From NCBI RefSeq assembly GCF_017355785.1, contig NZ_JAFEWE010000003.1:124001-188000 (forward strand): 64,000 bases of DNA, read 5' to 3'. The stretch's first letter is position 1; each line of letters begins with the position of its first letter. Positions 1 to 8,443 of this stretch are shown piece after piece. The stretch comes from Desertivirga arenae. Lineage in GTDB: Bacteria > Bacteroidota > Bacteroidia > Sphingobacteriales > Sphingobacteriaceae. Below the pieces are notes generated by a model that worked only from the letters and a program-made list of their open reading frames with translations, made no database searches and was not told the DNA's origin. The translations under genes and the position numbers were made by a program.

Positions 1-1
1 A

Positions 2-823
2 CGAGTAACAGTCGCTTTAAGTGGAGATGCAGGCGATGAGGGATTTATAGGATATTCACGATATAAATGGTTTAAGATGGTAAGTCCGATTTTCACTTTA
101 CCTCTTGTTGTTAGGCATCTTATTGGATCGACCGCCCGGATGTCACCTAACTATGTCCATAAACTTGTTGGGATGGGTATATCAGTGAAAGACTTAAATA
201 CGCTTTACAAAAAGATGTTTGGCGGAATGGAAAATTCGTGGGTAAAGTTTCAGGAAGCGGGTTTGAACTCTCCGTTTACCACACTTCTCATGAATAAATC
301 GAAACCCCTTGTAGAGAACCTGGCTGACTTTGACATTAAAACTTACCTAAACGGCGATATAAACACTAAGGTGGATAGAGCCTCGATGGCATTTTCTTTA
401 GAATCACGTTCTCCATTAATGGATTACCGGGTTATCGAATTCGCAAGAAGCTTGCCTCTTGAATATAAATACAATGGAAAAGTCCAGAAACGAATTCTCA
501 AAGACCTTCTATACCAACACGTGCCAGCGAAAATATTTGATAGGCCAAAAGCTGGCTTCACTATGCCTTTTAAAGAGTGGTTTAGAAACGAGCTAAAAGA
601 GTACGTGCTTGATAACCTGTCTAATAAGGAACTACAAAATATACCAGGCATTAATATACAAAGAACAGAAGAAATTATTAAGGAGCATATGACGGGAAAG
701 TGGAACCGATATCCCCAGATATGGAAACTACTGGTTCTTTCACAATGGCTTAAACAGCAGAAGGAGGGCTCTTTAGATGCAAACTTTATACAGAGCGCAG
801 CTAACAATAACCAGTTTGTCTAA
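2..823 (+). CDS. asnB: Asparagine synthase-like amidotransferase, C-terminal part (5' truncated by window edge)
   Basis: The reading frame is open from base 2, so the gene begins before the window and only about 273 C-terminal residues are seen. The first residues read SGDAGDEGFIGY, the ATP-pyrophosphatase loop (SGGxDS/SGDGGDE region) of the asparagine synthase domain. Further on, the MDYRVIEFARSLP and KAGFTMPFKEW segments are typical of the AsnB C-terminal half. The glutaminase domain is not visible. The family transfers ammonia from glutamine to an ATP-activated carboxylate. In polysaccharide clusters such proteins are usually thought to amidate uronic acids or modify polymer substituents rather than make asparagine. 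It is followed 12 bp later by a glycosyltransferase, so it belongs to the exopolysaccharide operon. The family call is firm; the substrate is unknown. Confidence 0.85.
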   Translation, partial: RVTVALSGDAGDEGFIGYSRYKWFKMVSPIFTLPLVVRHLIGSTARMSPNYVHKLVGMGISVKDLNTLYKKMFGGMENSWVKFQEAGLNSPFTTLLMNKSKPLVENLADFDIKTYLNGDINTKVDRASMAFSLESRSPLMDYRVIEFARSLPLEYKYNGKVQKRILKDLLYQHVPAKIFDRPKAGFTMPFKEWFRNELKEYVLDNLSNKELQNIPGINIQRTEEIIKEHMTGKWNRYPQIWKLLVLSQWLKQQKEGSLDANFIQSAANNNQFV

Positions 824-835
824 ATCTATCAACTT

Positions 836-1933
836 ATGAAATCTCGAGTTCTATTTATAACACCAAGCCTAACGAAAGGTGGTGCAGAAACGCAGCTTAT
901 AAAAGTTGCGAGATTCTTAAATAGCAAGCAGTTTAATGTAATGATAATTTCACTTAAACCTATTCATCAATTTCAACATTTAAAGCTGGAGGAAGAAGGA
1001 ATAAAAGTGCTCCTTTTGGACAATTGGCCGGGGCGTTTTACATCGAATGTTAGAATGCTTTATAAGGCTGTAAGATTGTTTCGGGCGGAGATTGTAGTTG
1101 CATTCATGTTTATTGCGATTATCTTTGCGAGGATCCTTAAACTATTCCTGGGATTTAAACTTGTTTCTACTATTCGTATTTCCGTAATTAAACCTAAGTG
1201 GTATATTCCATTTAAACTCACCTCCGTTCTTGATGATATTATAGTATACAATTCCAAGGCATCAAAATTTAATTTCGAAAACAAAAGACTGGTAAATAAG
1301 CCCGGGATAGTGATATACAACGGAATAACTATTCCTGAATGGAATTCACCCGAAGCGGAAAACCACGATAAAACTTTTGTTTGGATTTGTATCGGTCATT
1401 TTAAATACAACAAGGACTACCCAACTCTATTTAAAGCTGTATCCCGTCTGAAGGATCACAATTTTAGGGTAGATATTCTCGGGAGATATGACGACCAGGA
1501 ATGGCCATTTAAGATGATCGAGGAGCTGGGAATCGAAAATAACGTCCGATTGCTTGGATTTAGACCCAATGCAACTGATTATCTCAAAACTGGCGATGCT
1601 TTTGTTTTATCCTCATATTCTGAAGGAATGCCAAACGGAATTCTGGAAGCTATGGCCTATGGTAAACCAATAGTAGCTACTAATATAGATGGAAATAATG
1701 AGCTTTTGACAGAAGCTGAATGTGGCTTCTTATCACTACCATCAGACCCAGAGGACCTTGCAGCGAAAATGCTTGAGGTGATGCAAATGCCACCAGCCCG
1801 ACGCTTTGTCCTTGGCAACAATGGCCGCAAGTTCATAAGCACCAATTTTGCTGAAGAAAAAGTAATGTTAGACTGGTTGAACCTGATTCAAGATTACAAA
1901 ACTGAAGACCTCTTATTAAAACAACTAGCATAG
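836..1933 (+). CDS. GT4-family glycosyltransferase
   Basis: A 365-residue GT-B fold glycosyltransferase that would transfer a sugar from a nucleotide sugar to a lipid-linked repeat unit on the cytoplasmic face. The N-terminal Rossmann domain has the GGAETQ motif (residues 16-21) typical of GT4 enzymes acting on undecaprenyl-linked acceptors. The C-terminal donor-binding domain shows the E-x7-E motif in EGMPNGILEAMAYGKPIVAT at about residue 263. A hydrophobic segment near residues 85-105 could contact the membrane. It follows the amidotransferase gene by 12 bp and is separated from the next gene by a structured 311-bp gap. Sugar donor and linkage cannot be read from the sequence. Confidence 0.9.
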   Translation: MKSRVLFITPSLTKGGAETQLIKVARFLNSKQFNVMIISLKPIHQFQHLKLEEEGIKVLLLDNWPGRFTSNVRMLYKAVRLFRAEIVVAFMFIAIIFARILKLFLGFKLVSTIRISVIKPKWYIPFKLTSVLDDIIVYNSKASKFNFENKRLVNKPGIVIYNGITIPEWNSPEAENHDKTFVWICIGHFKYNKDYPTLFKAVSRLKDHNFRVDILGRYDDQEWPFKMIEELGIENNVRLLGFRPNATDYLKTGDAFVLSSYSEGMPNGILEAMAYGKPIVATNIDGNNELLTEAECGFLSLPSDPEDLAAKMLEVMQMPPARRFVLGNNGRKFISTNFAEEKVMLDWLNLIQDYKTEDLLLKQLA

Positions 1934-2044
1934 TTGCAGAGTGGGTGCTAAGGCCCGCTAAGCTTACATCACAAGAATAGTTACGATTCTCCGGTATCTA
2001 AATAAAAGGAAACATTTTCAATAAGAATCATTCAACAAGAATTT

Positions 2045-2197
2045 AAGGAGCATCTCCTTCATAGGTGTAGGTAGAGGCATCTGCCCTGGAAGGAAACCAG
2101 GGCGATGCCATACTTTTCCATGAAGAAGGTCCTTCATCCAAAAGGTCAAGAAAGGATAGAGGAGAATTAATATGTTCTCCTGCTATCCTTGATCTTT
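2045..2197 (+). other. Cluster of four hairpins in the leader of the epimerase gene (candidate structured RNA)
   Basis: The 311-bp gap between the glycosyltransferase and the epimerase contains four consecutive inverted repeats. H1: AAGGAG/CTCCTT at 2045-2050 and 2054-2059. H2: GGCATC(t)GCCCTGG at 2076-2089 pairs with 2097-2109 (13 bp, one bulged T, 7-nt loop). H3: ATGAAG/CTTCAT at 2120-2125 and 2132-2137, with TTTT/AAAA pairing further out. H4: 2142-2166 pairs with 2175-2197 (at least 15 bp with small bulges, 8-nt loop). No U-run follows any of them, so a simple intrinsic terminator is unlikely. It could be a regulatory leader of the downstream half of the operon, a small RNA, or the remnant of a palindromic mobile element. 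The repeats are seen directly; the function is unknown. Confidence 0.5.
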
Positions 2198-2244
2198 AAC
2201 CACGAACTAGCCAATTCAATTTTAGTAATATATCTATAGAAGCT

Positions 2245-3330
2245 ATGAAAATTCTAATTACAGGGACAGCAGGATTCATCGGCTATCACCTAGCACTGCG
2301 TTTATTGGACCGTGGCGATGAGGTAGTCGGTATCGATAATATCAACGACTACTACGACGTAAACTTGAAGTACTCCCGACTTGCAAATTCGGGAATTAAA
2401 AAAATAAGAATACTCTATGGGCAAGCGGTACAAAGCACAAAATATCCGGGTTACAAATTCTACAAACTTGACCTAAATGACAAGGAAGGATTAAATGAAC
2501 TGTTTAATAAACATGGATTTGACGTTGTGATCAATTTAGCTGCTCAAGCCGGAGTTCGCTATAGCCTTAAAAACCCTCAGGCTTACATCGACTCTAATAT
2601 CAGCGGCTTCCTTAATATACTTGAAAACTGCCGAATCCATAGCATTAAGAACTTATTATATGCAAGTTCTTCAAGTGTTTACGGATTGAATAAAAGAATG
2701 CCATTTTCTGTTACTCACAACGTAGATCATCCGGTATCTCTTTATGCAGCTTCTAAAAAAAGTAATGAGCTAATGGCACACGCATATAGTAATCTGTTTA
2801 ACATACCTACTACTGGCCTTCGTTTTTTCACAGTCTACGGCCCGTGGGGAAGGCCAGACATGGCCCTCTACTTATTCACTAAAGCGATTCTGGAAGGTAA
2901 AGCAATTGACGTATTTAACAACGGAGAACTTAGTCGTGATTTTACTTATATAGATGATATAATAGAAGGAATTGTGAAGGTTGTGGATAGCCCTGCAAAA
3001 GCTACTATAGAATGGGATGGTTACCACCCTGACCCTGCTTCCTCACCCGCGCCTTACCAACTATTAAATATTGGTAGAGGTGAACCTGTAAAGCTCCTTG
3101 ATTTTATCACAGAATTAGAAGATGCAACAGGTCGAAAGGCGAAGAAGAATTATCTCCCTATGCAGAAAGGTGATGTTTCGTCAACCTGGGCAGACATCAG
3201 GAATTTGGAAGCAACGTTCGGTTATGAAGCGAAGACATCCATTAAACAAGGAATAAAAGCCTTCATTACTTGGTTTAATGACTATTACTACGCTCAAGAA
3301 AAGGATTTAGAACTTGCAAAGACCGAGTAA
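2245..3330 (+). CDS. UDP-glucuronate 4-epimerase (extended SDR)
   Basis: A 361-residue extended short-chain dehydrogenase. The NAD-binding motif GTAGFIGYH is at residues 7-15, the catalytic SSSSVYG segment at about 140, and YAASKK (Tyr and Lys of YxxxK) at about 172. The long insertion with NDYYDVNLK after the first strand, GVRYSL, and the VYGPWGRPDMALYLFTKAIL segment are characteristic of UDP-glucuronate 4-epimerases (CapI/Lpl1-type) rather than GalE. The family interconverts UDP-glucuronate and UDP-galacturonate using bound NAD. The product would supply galacturonate to this polysaccharide cluster. The two pectate-lyase-like genes that follow fit a galacturonate-containing polymer. A related C4-epimerase such as WbpP is the main alternative. 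Confidence 0.88.
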   Translation: MKILITGTAGFIGYHLALRLLDRGDEVVGIDNINDYYDVNLKYSRLANSGIKKIRILYGQAVQSTKYPGYKFYKLDLNDKEGLNELFNKHGFDVVINLAAQAGVRYSLKNPQAYIDSNISGFLNILENCRIHSIKNLLYASSSSVYGLNKRMPFSVTHNVDHPVSLYAASKKSNELMAHAYSNLFNIPTTGLRFFTVYGPWGRPDMALYLFTKAILEGKAIDVFNNGELSRDFTYIDDIIEGIVKVVDSPAKATIEWDGYHPDPASSPAPYQLLNIGRGEPVKLLDFITELEDATGRKAKKNYLPMQKGDVSSTWADIRNLEATFGYEAKTSIKQGIKAFITWFNDYYYAQEKDLELAKTE

Positions 3331-3866
3331 AAGCAGTTTTTCTGACTATCCTGGTCATTAATTCAGCACAATGTTGATTTTTTCCCCAGATTTTCATACA
3401 AAAGAATTATCGATTTTCAAAGAAAAAAAAGAGGTTTTTTAGACAAAAAGCACTTTTTAAGAAATCTTAGTAAAAATGATGACATATACATGAAATAATA
3501 ATGACAACCGCGTGACTTTCTACCAAAATAGTGTGCAACACGTACTAGCTAATGCGAGAAGAAATTTCGCTGTTTTGTTTTTCTGAAAAAAAAATAAAGA
3601 AAATAGCGCAATTTGTGCTTGCATAAACCTTAATTATCTGTTTAGACGTTCAACGTTCGAAGAACTAATTATGTCACTATAGTTAAAAAAGGTAACACCT
3701 AATTTAAAGAGCAACAATCAAGGTTTATTAACACAAGAAACAACTAAAAAAACCGAAAGTCCTAATAGCACGATCTTAAAAAAAAAAACTGATTTTCATA
3801 CTGTGCAGGTGCGTATCCTAACTAAAGATTACCCCGTTAGAAGGAGTGTAATTTTTTTTAAACAGT
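3331..3866. other. 536-bp AT-rich intergenic region
   Basis: No open reading frame with coding character and no clean intrinsic terminator was found. The stretch is rich in A and T homopolymer runs (for example around 3420-3440, 3585-3600 and 3776-3790). Its length and composition suggest that the pectate-lyase gene has its own promoter here, but I could not identify a convincing TAnnTTTG box with a matching -33 element. Confidence 0.5.
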
Positions 3867-5270
3867 ATGAAAAATATGAGTAATTTAAAGAGTAAGGGGT
3901 CAATGACAGTTCTAATAGCTGCAGCTTTATTGTTCAGTCAGTGTAAAAAGGATGAACAGGTTTATACTTCAGAAACAGAACCTATATCAGCGCAAACAAT
4001 CGCGGCAACTTCTGCAACTACTACAGTTCCGCAACCTATTGACGCTACTAAAGCAACTTCTGACGGAGGCTATGCCTGGAGAATTAGAAGTGTTGCATTT
4101 GGGGTAACCGGAGATTCCGGCACTAACGCTACTGCTTCCACTGTAAGGATTTTTGAAAATGGTGTTGAAATAGGGCCAGCACACACTCCACACACAGACA
4201 TTAGAACCTCAGGAAAGGGTAGATTTAGTCATTGGGGAACAGATCTATACTTCTCAGCTTCTGACAATTCAAATCCAACCACGAACGGAAAGAAATACAC
4301 TTTCCTAACAACAAGTGGGTCGTTAACGACAGCTGCTCCAACAACCCAGACCCCGTCAACCCCAGATGCATTATCGTTATCAAATTTAATTGGATATGCT
4401 AATGTTGGTGGTAAAACTACTGGTGGACAGGGAGGTTCAACTATTACAGTTACCTCATTCTCTGCATTAAAAAGCGCAGCAGAATCTTCCGCTACACTTA
4501 TTATAAAAGTGGCAGGAAAAATCACTGGAACTGGGAGCTTGTATGTGAAGTCTAATAAAACTATTATTGGCGTAAACGGGGGTACCTGCGAAGGTTTCGG
4601 ATTTAGAGTTTATGATGTTTCTAATATCATCTTTCAAAATCTAACCATAAGATACGTAGTAAACAGAAATGATGATGACTGCATTAATATTAAAAATGGC
4701 AATCACGTTTGGGTTGACCATTGTGATCTTTATGCTGACAGAACCCATTCCGACTGGGAGTATTATGACGGTTTAATCGATATTTCAAGACAATCTGATT
4801 ATATCACTATCTCATGGAATAAACTTCATGATAGTAACAAGCCTGTTTTAATTGGTGCCGATGACTCAAATACTGGAGACGTTGGACGCAACAGGGTTAC
4901 ATTGTACAAAAATTATATATATAATGTTTCTGAAAGAAATCCGAGAGTACGATTTGGCTACGTACATGTTTTCAATAACTATATGAAAAACGTGAGCGGA
5001 TATGGAGTTCTTTCATCCATGGGAGCAACTGTTGCAGTAGAAAAAAACTATTTCGAAGGTGTATCTACCCCTATCAGAACTGACGTTGGTGCGAAACCTG
5101 GCTATATTAGCAACTTGAGTACAAATAAGTTTGTAAGCTCCGGCTCCAACAAAATTACAACTTCGACATCAACTTGGACTCCCGCTTCAATTTACTCCTA
5201 TAGTGCTGCAGTAATTGCGGTCGACCAAGTACCTTCGTTGGTATTGGCAGGAGCAGGCCCAAGAAACTAG
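3867..5270 (+). CDS. Pectate lyase-like (PL1 family) lipoprotein, copy 1
   Basis: A 467-residue secreted lipoprotein. The signal peptide ends in LLFSQC, giving a lipidated Cys26. A small beta domain (about 65-150, with IFENGVEIGP and GRFSHWGTDLYFS) follows, then a threonine-rich linker and a right-handed parallel beta-helix domain from about 170. PL1 landmarks are all present: DDDCINI (269-275), WVDHCDL (282-288), DGLIDI (301-306), Lys325 in HDSNKPVLIG, and Arg357/Arg362 in RNPRVR. These match the calcium ligands and catalytic Arg of pectate lyases, so an active beta-eliminating lyase of alpha-1,4-galacturonan is expected. It sits in a polysaccharide synthesis locus next to a UDP-glucuronate epimerase, which suggests trimming or release of the self-made polymer. 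The ATGs at 3876 and 3903 are possible alternative starts. Confidence 0.85.
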   Translation: MKNMSNLKSKGSMTVLIAAALLFSQCKKDEQVYTSETEPISAQTIAATSATTTVPQPIDATKATSDGGYAWRIRSVAFGVTGDSGTNATASTVRIFENGVEIGPAHTPHTDIRTSGKGRFSHWGTDLYFSASDNSNPTTNGKKYTFLTTSGSLTTAAPTTQTPSTPDALSLSNLIGYANVGGKTTGGQGGSTITVTSFSALKSAAESSATLIIKVAGKITGTGSLYVKSNKTIIGVNGGTCEGFGFRVYDVSNIIFQNLTIRYVVNRNDDDCINIKNGNHVWVDHCDLYADRTHSDWEYYDGLIDISRQSDYITISWNKLHDSNKPVLIGADDSNTGDVGRNRVTLYKNYIYNVSERNPRVRFGYVHVFNNYMKNVSGYGVLSSMGATVAVEKNYFEGVSTPIRTDVGAKPGYISNLSTNKFVSSGSNKITTSTSTWTPASIYSYSAAVIAVDQVPSLVLAGAGPRN

Positions 5271-5308
5271 TCTTCGGTGTAAAAGAGTCCAGATCATTAT
5301 TTTGCTTA

Positions 5309-5347
5309 AACTTTCAAAGCTGCCTTCAGGCGGCTTTGAAAGTTTTT
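5309..5347 (+). terminator. Rho-independent terminator after pectate lyase copy 1
   Basis: The stem CTTTCAAAGC...GCC / GGC...GCTTTGAAAG has a TTCA tetraloop and is followed by TTTTT. It lies 38 bp past the stop. Between it and the next gene (5348-5634) I see no other gene. Confidence 0.85.
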
Positions 5348-5634
5348 AATGTTTCTGATATGGGGAGAACAATTTCTAAAATCTTTTAGTATAAAATCCT
5401 TCTGATGTTTCAACGTCTAATAGTTCAGCAGCCTGCGAGAGTTTTCTACACCCCTTAACTACTAACAACGAAGAGGTAGAATCACAATAGGGAAAAAGTA
5501 CCCACATTACACAGATATACGCCTTCGGCAACTCATATTATTGCACATAATGAAAATCTTTATAGCAATGGCACAATTGTTTAACCTCTCTTTAAGATCG
5601 GCGATACAAATAACCATTTATAAAGTTTTAAATT

Positions 5635-7047
5635 ATGTTGTACAAAAAGATGAGCTTTAGAATTAAGAGTAGTAATTTCTTTTTATTATCGGCAATTCTG
5701 CTGTTTTCTAAATGCAGCAAGGATCCTCAAATGGAAGAAAATCCGGCTTTAGTAGAGATTCAATCCGGGACTGTAAGTGCAGCGACAGCAAGTACTCTTC
5801 TGCTACCGCCAACTCAAGTGAATGTGCTGGATGTTTCAGGTGCTATTAAACAAGGCAATAGCTATCAACTGTATAATTTGAATTTGGAAGTCGACGGGGA
5901 TTCAGATCTGAATCGTTCAAAATCAACCATTAGAATTTTTGAGAATGGAGTTGAACTTGGGCCGTCACACTCCAGGCATACCGAAATAGTATCAGATGGT
6001 AAAGGTCGTTTTAGCCATTGGCGTTCAGATCTTTATTTTTCTTCATCTGACAATACAGATCCGCGAATAAACGGAAGGAAGTATACTTATGTAATTAGTA
6101 GTGATCCGGTTTCTCAACCAACCAATAACACTGATACTTCGGCTGAGCCTTTAGCCCTTTCAAACCTTATTGGCTACGCCAATGTTAGTGGTAAGACAAC
6201 AGGAGGCCAGGGGGGGGCAATAGTAACAGTTAGTTCTTTCTCGACTCTAAAAAGAGCTGTCGAATCAAATACTCCAATGACAATCAAAGTTTCTGGAAGG
6301 TTATTTGGAATGGGTAGCATAAGCGTTAAATCAAACAAGTCCATTATTGGATTAAAGGGAGCAACATGCGAAGGCTTTGGTTTCAGAATTTATAATGCAT
6401 CAAATGTTATTATTCAGAACTTAACAATCAAGAATGTTATAAATATTAACGATGATGATTGCATCAACATAAAGTCATCACACCATATATGGGTGGACCA
6501 TTGTGATTTATCTGCCAATAGAAGTGTTTTAAATTGGGAATATTATGACGGGTTAATTGACATTTCCCACAGGTCAAACTATATCACGCTATCATGGAAT
6601 AAGCTTCACGATAGCTATAAACCAGTTTTGATTGGTGCTGACGATGGGGATGTTGAGGATATCGGCCATTCAAAAGTTAGCCTATACAAGAACTACTTCT
6701 ACAACGCCACAGAACGACAGCCTAGGGTAAGGTTCGGTACCGTACATGTGTTTAATAACTACATTAGAAATGTGAATGGCTACGGTATACTCTCTTCTAT
6801 GGGAGCGATTGTGGATGTCGAAAAGAACTTCTTTGAGAAAGTATCCACTCCAATCCGAACTGACGCTGGTGCAAAACCGGGCTATTTAAGCAATATAAAT
6901 ACTAATAGATTTGTAAACTCGGGGCCAAATAGAATCACAACGCCCGCTTCTTCCTGGACGCCATCCTCCATTTACGCATACAGTTCAAGTGTTATTCCAG
7001 TAGACCAAGTACCTTCAGTGGTACAGGCAGGCGCAGGCCCAAAATAG
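5635..7047 (+). CDS. Pectate lyase-like (PL1 family) lipoprotein, copy 2
   Basis: A 470-residue paralogue of the preceding gene, collinear over its whole length. It has a lipoprotein signal ending in LLFSKC, the same small N-terminal domain (IFENGVELGP, GRFSHWRSDLYFS), and the beta-helix lyase domain with DDDCINI, WVDHCDL, DGLIDI, HDSYKPVLIGADD and RQPRVRFG. All PL1 catalytic landmarks are kept, so both copies look active. The stretch before the small domain and the linker diverge most. The pair arose by tandem duplication, and each copy also carries a similar terminator. An in-frame ATG at 5650 (MSFRIK) is an equally plausible start. It would act at the outer surface on a galacturonate-containing glycan. 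Confidence 0.85.
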   Translation: MLYKKMSFRIKSSNFFLLSAILLFSKCSKDPQMEENPALVEIQSGTVSAATASTLLLPPTQVNVLDVSGAIKQGNSYQLYNLNLEVDGDSDLNRSKSTIRIFENGVELGPSHSRHTEIVSDGKGRFSHWRSDLYFSSSDNTDPRINGRKYTYVISSDPVSQPTNNTDTSAEPLALSNLIGYANVSGKTTGGQGGAIVTVSSFSTLKRAVESNTPMTIKVSGRLFGMGSISVKSNKSIIGLKGATCEGFGFRIYNASNVIIQNLTIKNVININDDDCINIKSSHHIWVDHCDLSANRSVLNWEYYDGLIDISHRSNYITLSWNKLHDSYKPVLIGADDGDVEDIGHSKVSLYKNYFYNATERQPRVRFGTVHVFNNYIRNVNGYGILSSMGAIVDVEKNFFEKVSTPIRTDAGAKPGYLSNINTNRFVNSGPNRITTPASSWTPSSIYAYSSSVIPVDQVPSVVQAGAGPK

Positions 7048-7072
7048 TAAGCATATTTAAATATGCTTACTA
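7045..7072. repeat. Perfect 28-bp palindrome overlapping the stop codon
   Basis: The sequence beginning TAGTAAGCATATTT and its exact reverse complement form a perfect 14+14 palindrome. Its first three bases are the TAG stop of pectate lyase copy 2. It has no loop and no T-run, and lies directly before a conventional terminator stem. It may assist termination or stabilise the mRNA 3' end, or be a protein-binding site. Confidence 0.8.
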
Positions 7073-7075
7073 TTT

Positions 7076-7113
7076 AAAACTCTCAAAGCACTTCGCGTGG
7101 CTTTGAGAGTTTT
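7076..7113. terminator. Terminator hairpin after pectate lyase copy 2
   Basis: The stem AAAACTCTCAAAGC / GCTTTGAGAGTTTT is 14 bp and encloses ACTTCGCGTG. The core CTC(T)CAAAGC / GCTTTGAGAG matches the terminator of copy 1 (CTTTCAAAGC / GCTTTGAAAG), so the duplication probably included the terminator. The remaining gap to 7269 shows no gene. Confidence 0.8.
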
Positions 7114-7269
7114 AACCATTATAGTAGAGAGTAATTATTACATTTCATTTTTCTAACGGAAGGCTAAAGCTTTCCCGTTCTACTGACCAACATCCTTCTT
7201 TTCCAATACCGGATTAAACTTGACCCGAACTTACAGAAATGCACCCGTTATTATTTAACCCATCAGCTT

Positions 7270-8412
7270 ATGAATGCAAAACGAGTACTCATTGCTTGCG
7301 ACACACCTAGAACAATACTTGAGTTTAGAGGCAAACTAATAGAAGCAATGTCCTTGAATAACAAGGTATATGTTTTTACACCTGTCATAGCGCAGGAATT
7401 TATCAGGAAAAAACTAGAAAGCTTTGGGGTAACTATCATCGAAACAAGTCTTAATGGCAGTAATGTCTCGGTGTTCTCAGACTTGAAGTATATCCTTAAA
7501 CTTTTCAAAGTTATCCATTCTTTGAAGCCAGACGTATTTTTCCCCTATACCTTGAAGCCAGTAATATATGGATCATTAGTAGCCAATTTTTGCCGGGTAA
7601 AACTCGTTGCACCAATGTTGAGCGGACTGGGGTACAACTTTGCTGACAGTCAATCCAAAAATACTATCGTTAAAAAAATAACACGTGCTCTCCTAAGAAA
7701 GAGCTTGGATAAACGGAACAAAATTCATTTAATCCTCCAGAACAAAGATGACTATAAAACACTGCTTAATCAGAGAATTATAGATGAGAATAGCAAGGCT
7801 TTTGTCGTTAATGGTTCAGGAGTGGACTTGAGTCATTACGACTATTCTGTTCCGGACTCCCATAACATCAGTTTTGTTATGATTGCCCGTCTTATCAATG
7901 CTAAAGGAATTAACGAGTACTACAAGGCGGCTAAAGCAATAAGAAGCCAGTTCCCCCAAATTAGATTTAAGCTGGTAGGCTCGTACGACAATAATATCGA
8001 TTCTATTGATAAGTCTCTTTTTGAGGAAATAAAAACTTCAGGAGTACTTGACTACATAGGCCAGGTAAATGATATAAGACCGCACATAAAAAGAACTTCA
8101 GTAGTGGTTCTACCTTCATATTACGGAGAGGGGGTACCAAGATGCATTCTTGAAGCACTAGCCATGGGCCGCGCGGTAATTACCAGCGATTCTGTTGGCT
8201 GCAGAGAAACAGTTAACATAAAAGCAGGAGCTACCAATGGTTTTCTTGTGCCTGTTAAGGATATCCCATCCCTTGTTGCTAAAATGGAGTATTTTATACT
8301 TAATCCCAACGATATAGTAAAATTCGGCATCAATGGAAGAAAGTATGCTGAAGAAAAATTTGATGTTCAACTAGTCAATAAGCAAATGCTTAAGATAATG
8401 GAACTCATTTAA
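7270..8412 (+). CDS. GT4-family glycosyltransferase
   Basis: A 380-residue GT-B glycosyltransferase. The N-terminal half carries the FFPYTLKPVIYGSLVAN and PMLSGLGYNF segments found in the PglA-like branch of GT4 (transfer to undecaprenyl-diphosphate-linked sugars). The C-terminal half has the donor-binding motif EGVPRCILEALAMGRAVITS at about residue 288. It acts at the cytoplasmic membrane face in assembly of the repeat unit. It restarts the gene series after the lyase pair, with a 31-bp gap to the next gene. Substrates are not deducible. Confidence 0.9.
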   Translation: MNAKRVLIACDTPRTILEFRGKLIEAMSLNNKVYVFTPVIAQEFIRKKLESFGVTIIETSLNGSNVSVFSDLKYILKLFKVIHSLKPDVFFPYTLKPVIYGSLVANFCRVKLVAPMLSGLGYNFADSQSKNTIVKKITRALLRKSLDKRNKIHLILQNKDDYKTLLNQRIIDENSKAFVVNGSGVDLSHYDYSVPDSHNISFVMIARLINAKGINEYYKAAKAIRSQFPQIRFKLVGSYDNNIDSIDKSLFEEIKTSGVLDYIGQVNDIRPHIKRTSVVVLPSYYGEGVPRCILEALAMGRAVITSDSVGCRETVNIKAGATNGFLVPVKDIPSLVAKMEYFILNPNDIVKFGINGRKYAEEKFDVQLVNKQMLKIMELI

Positions 8413-8443
8413 TAGCCACCAGACAATTCACATCACTAAACCC

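Noticed and set aside
424-807. A 127-codon minus-strand frame
   Set aside because: It lies entirely within the asparagine-synthase-like gene, which has clear family motifs; the opposite frame is a shadow.
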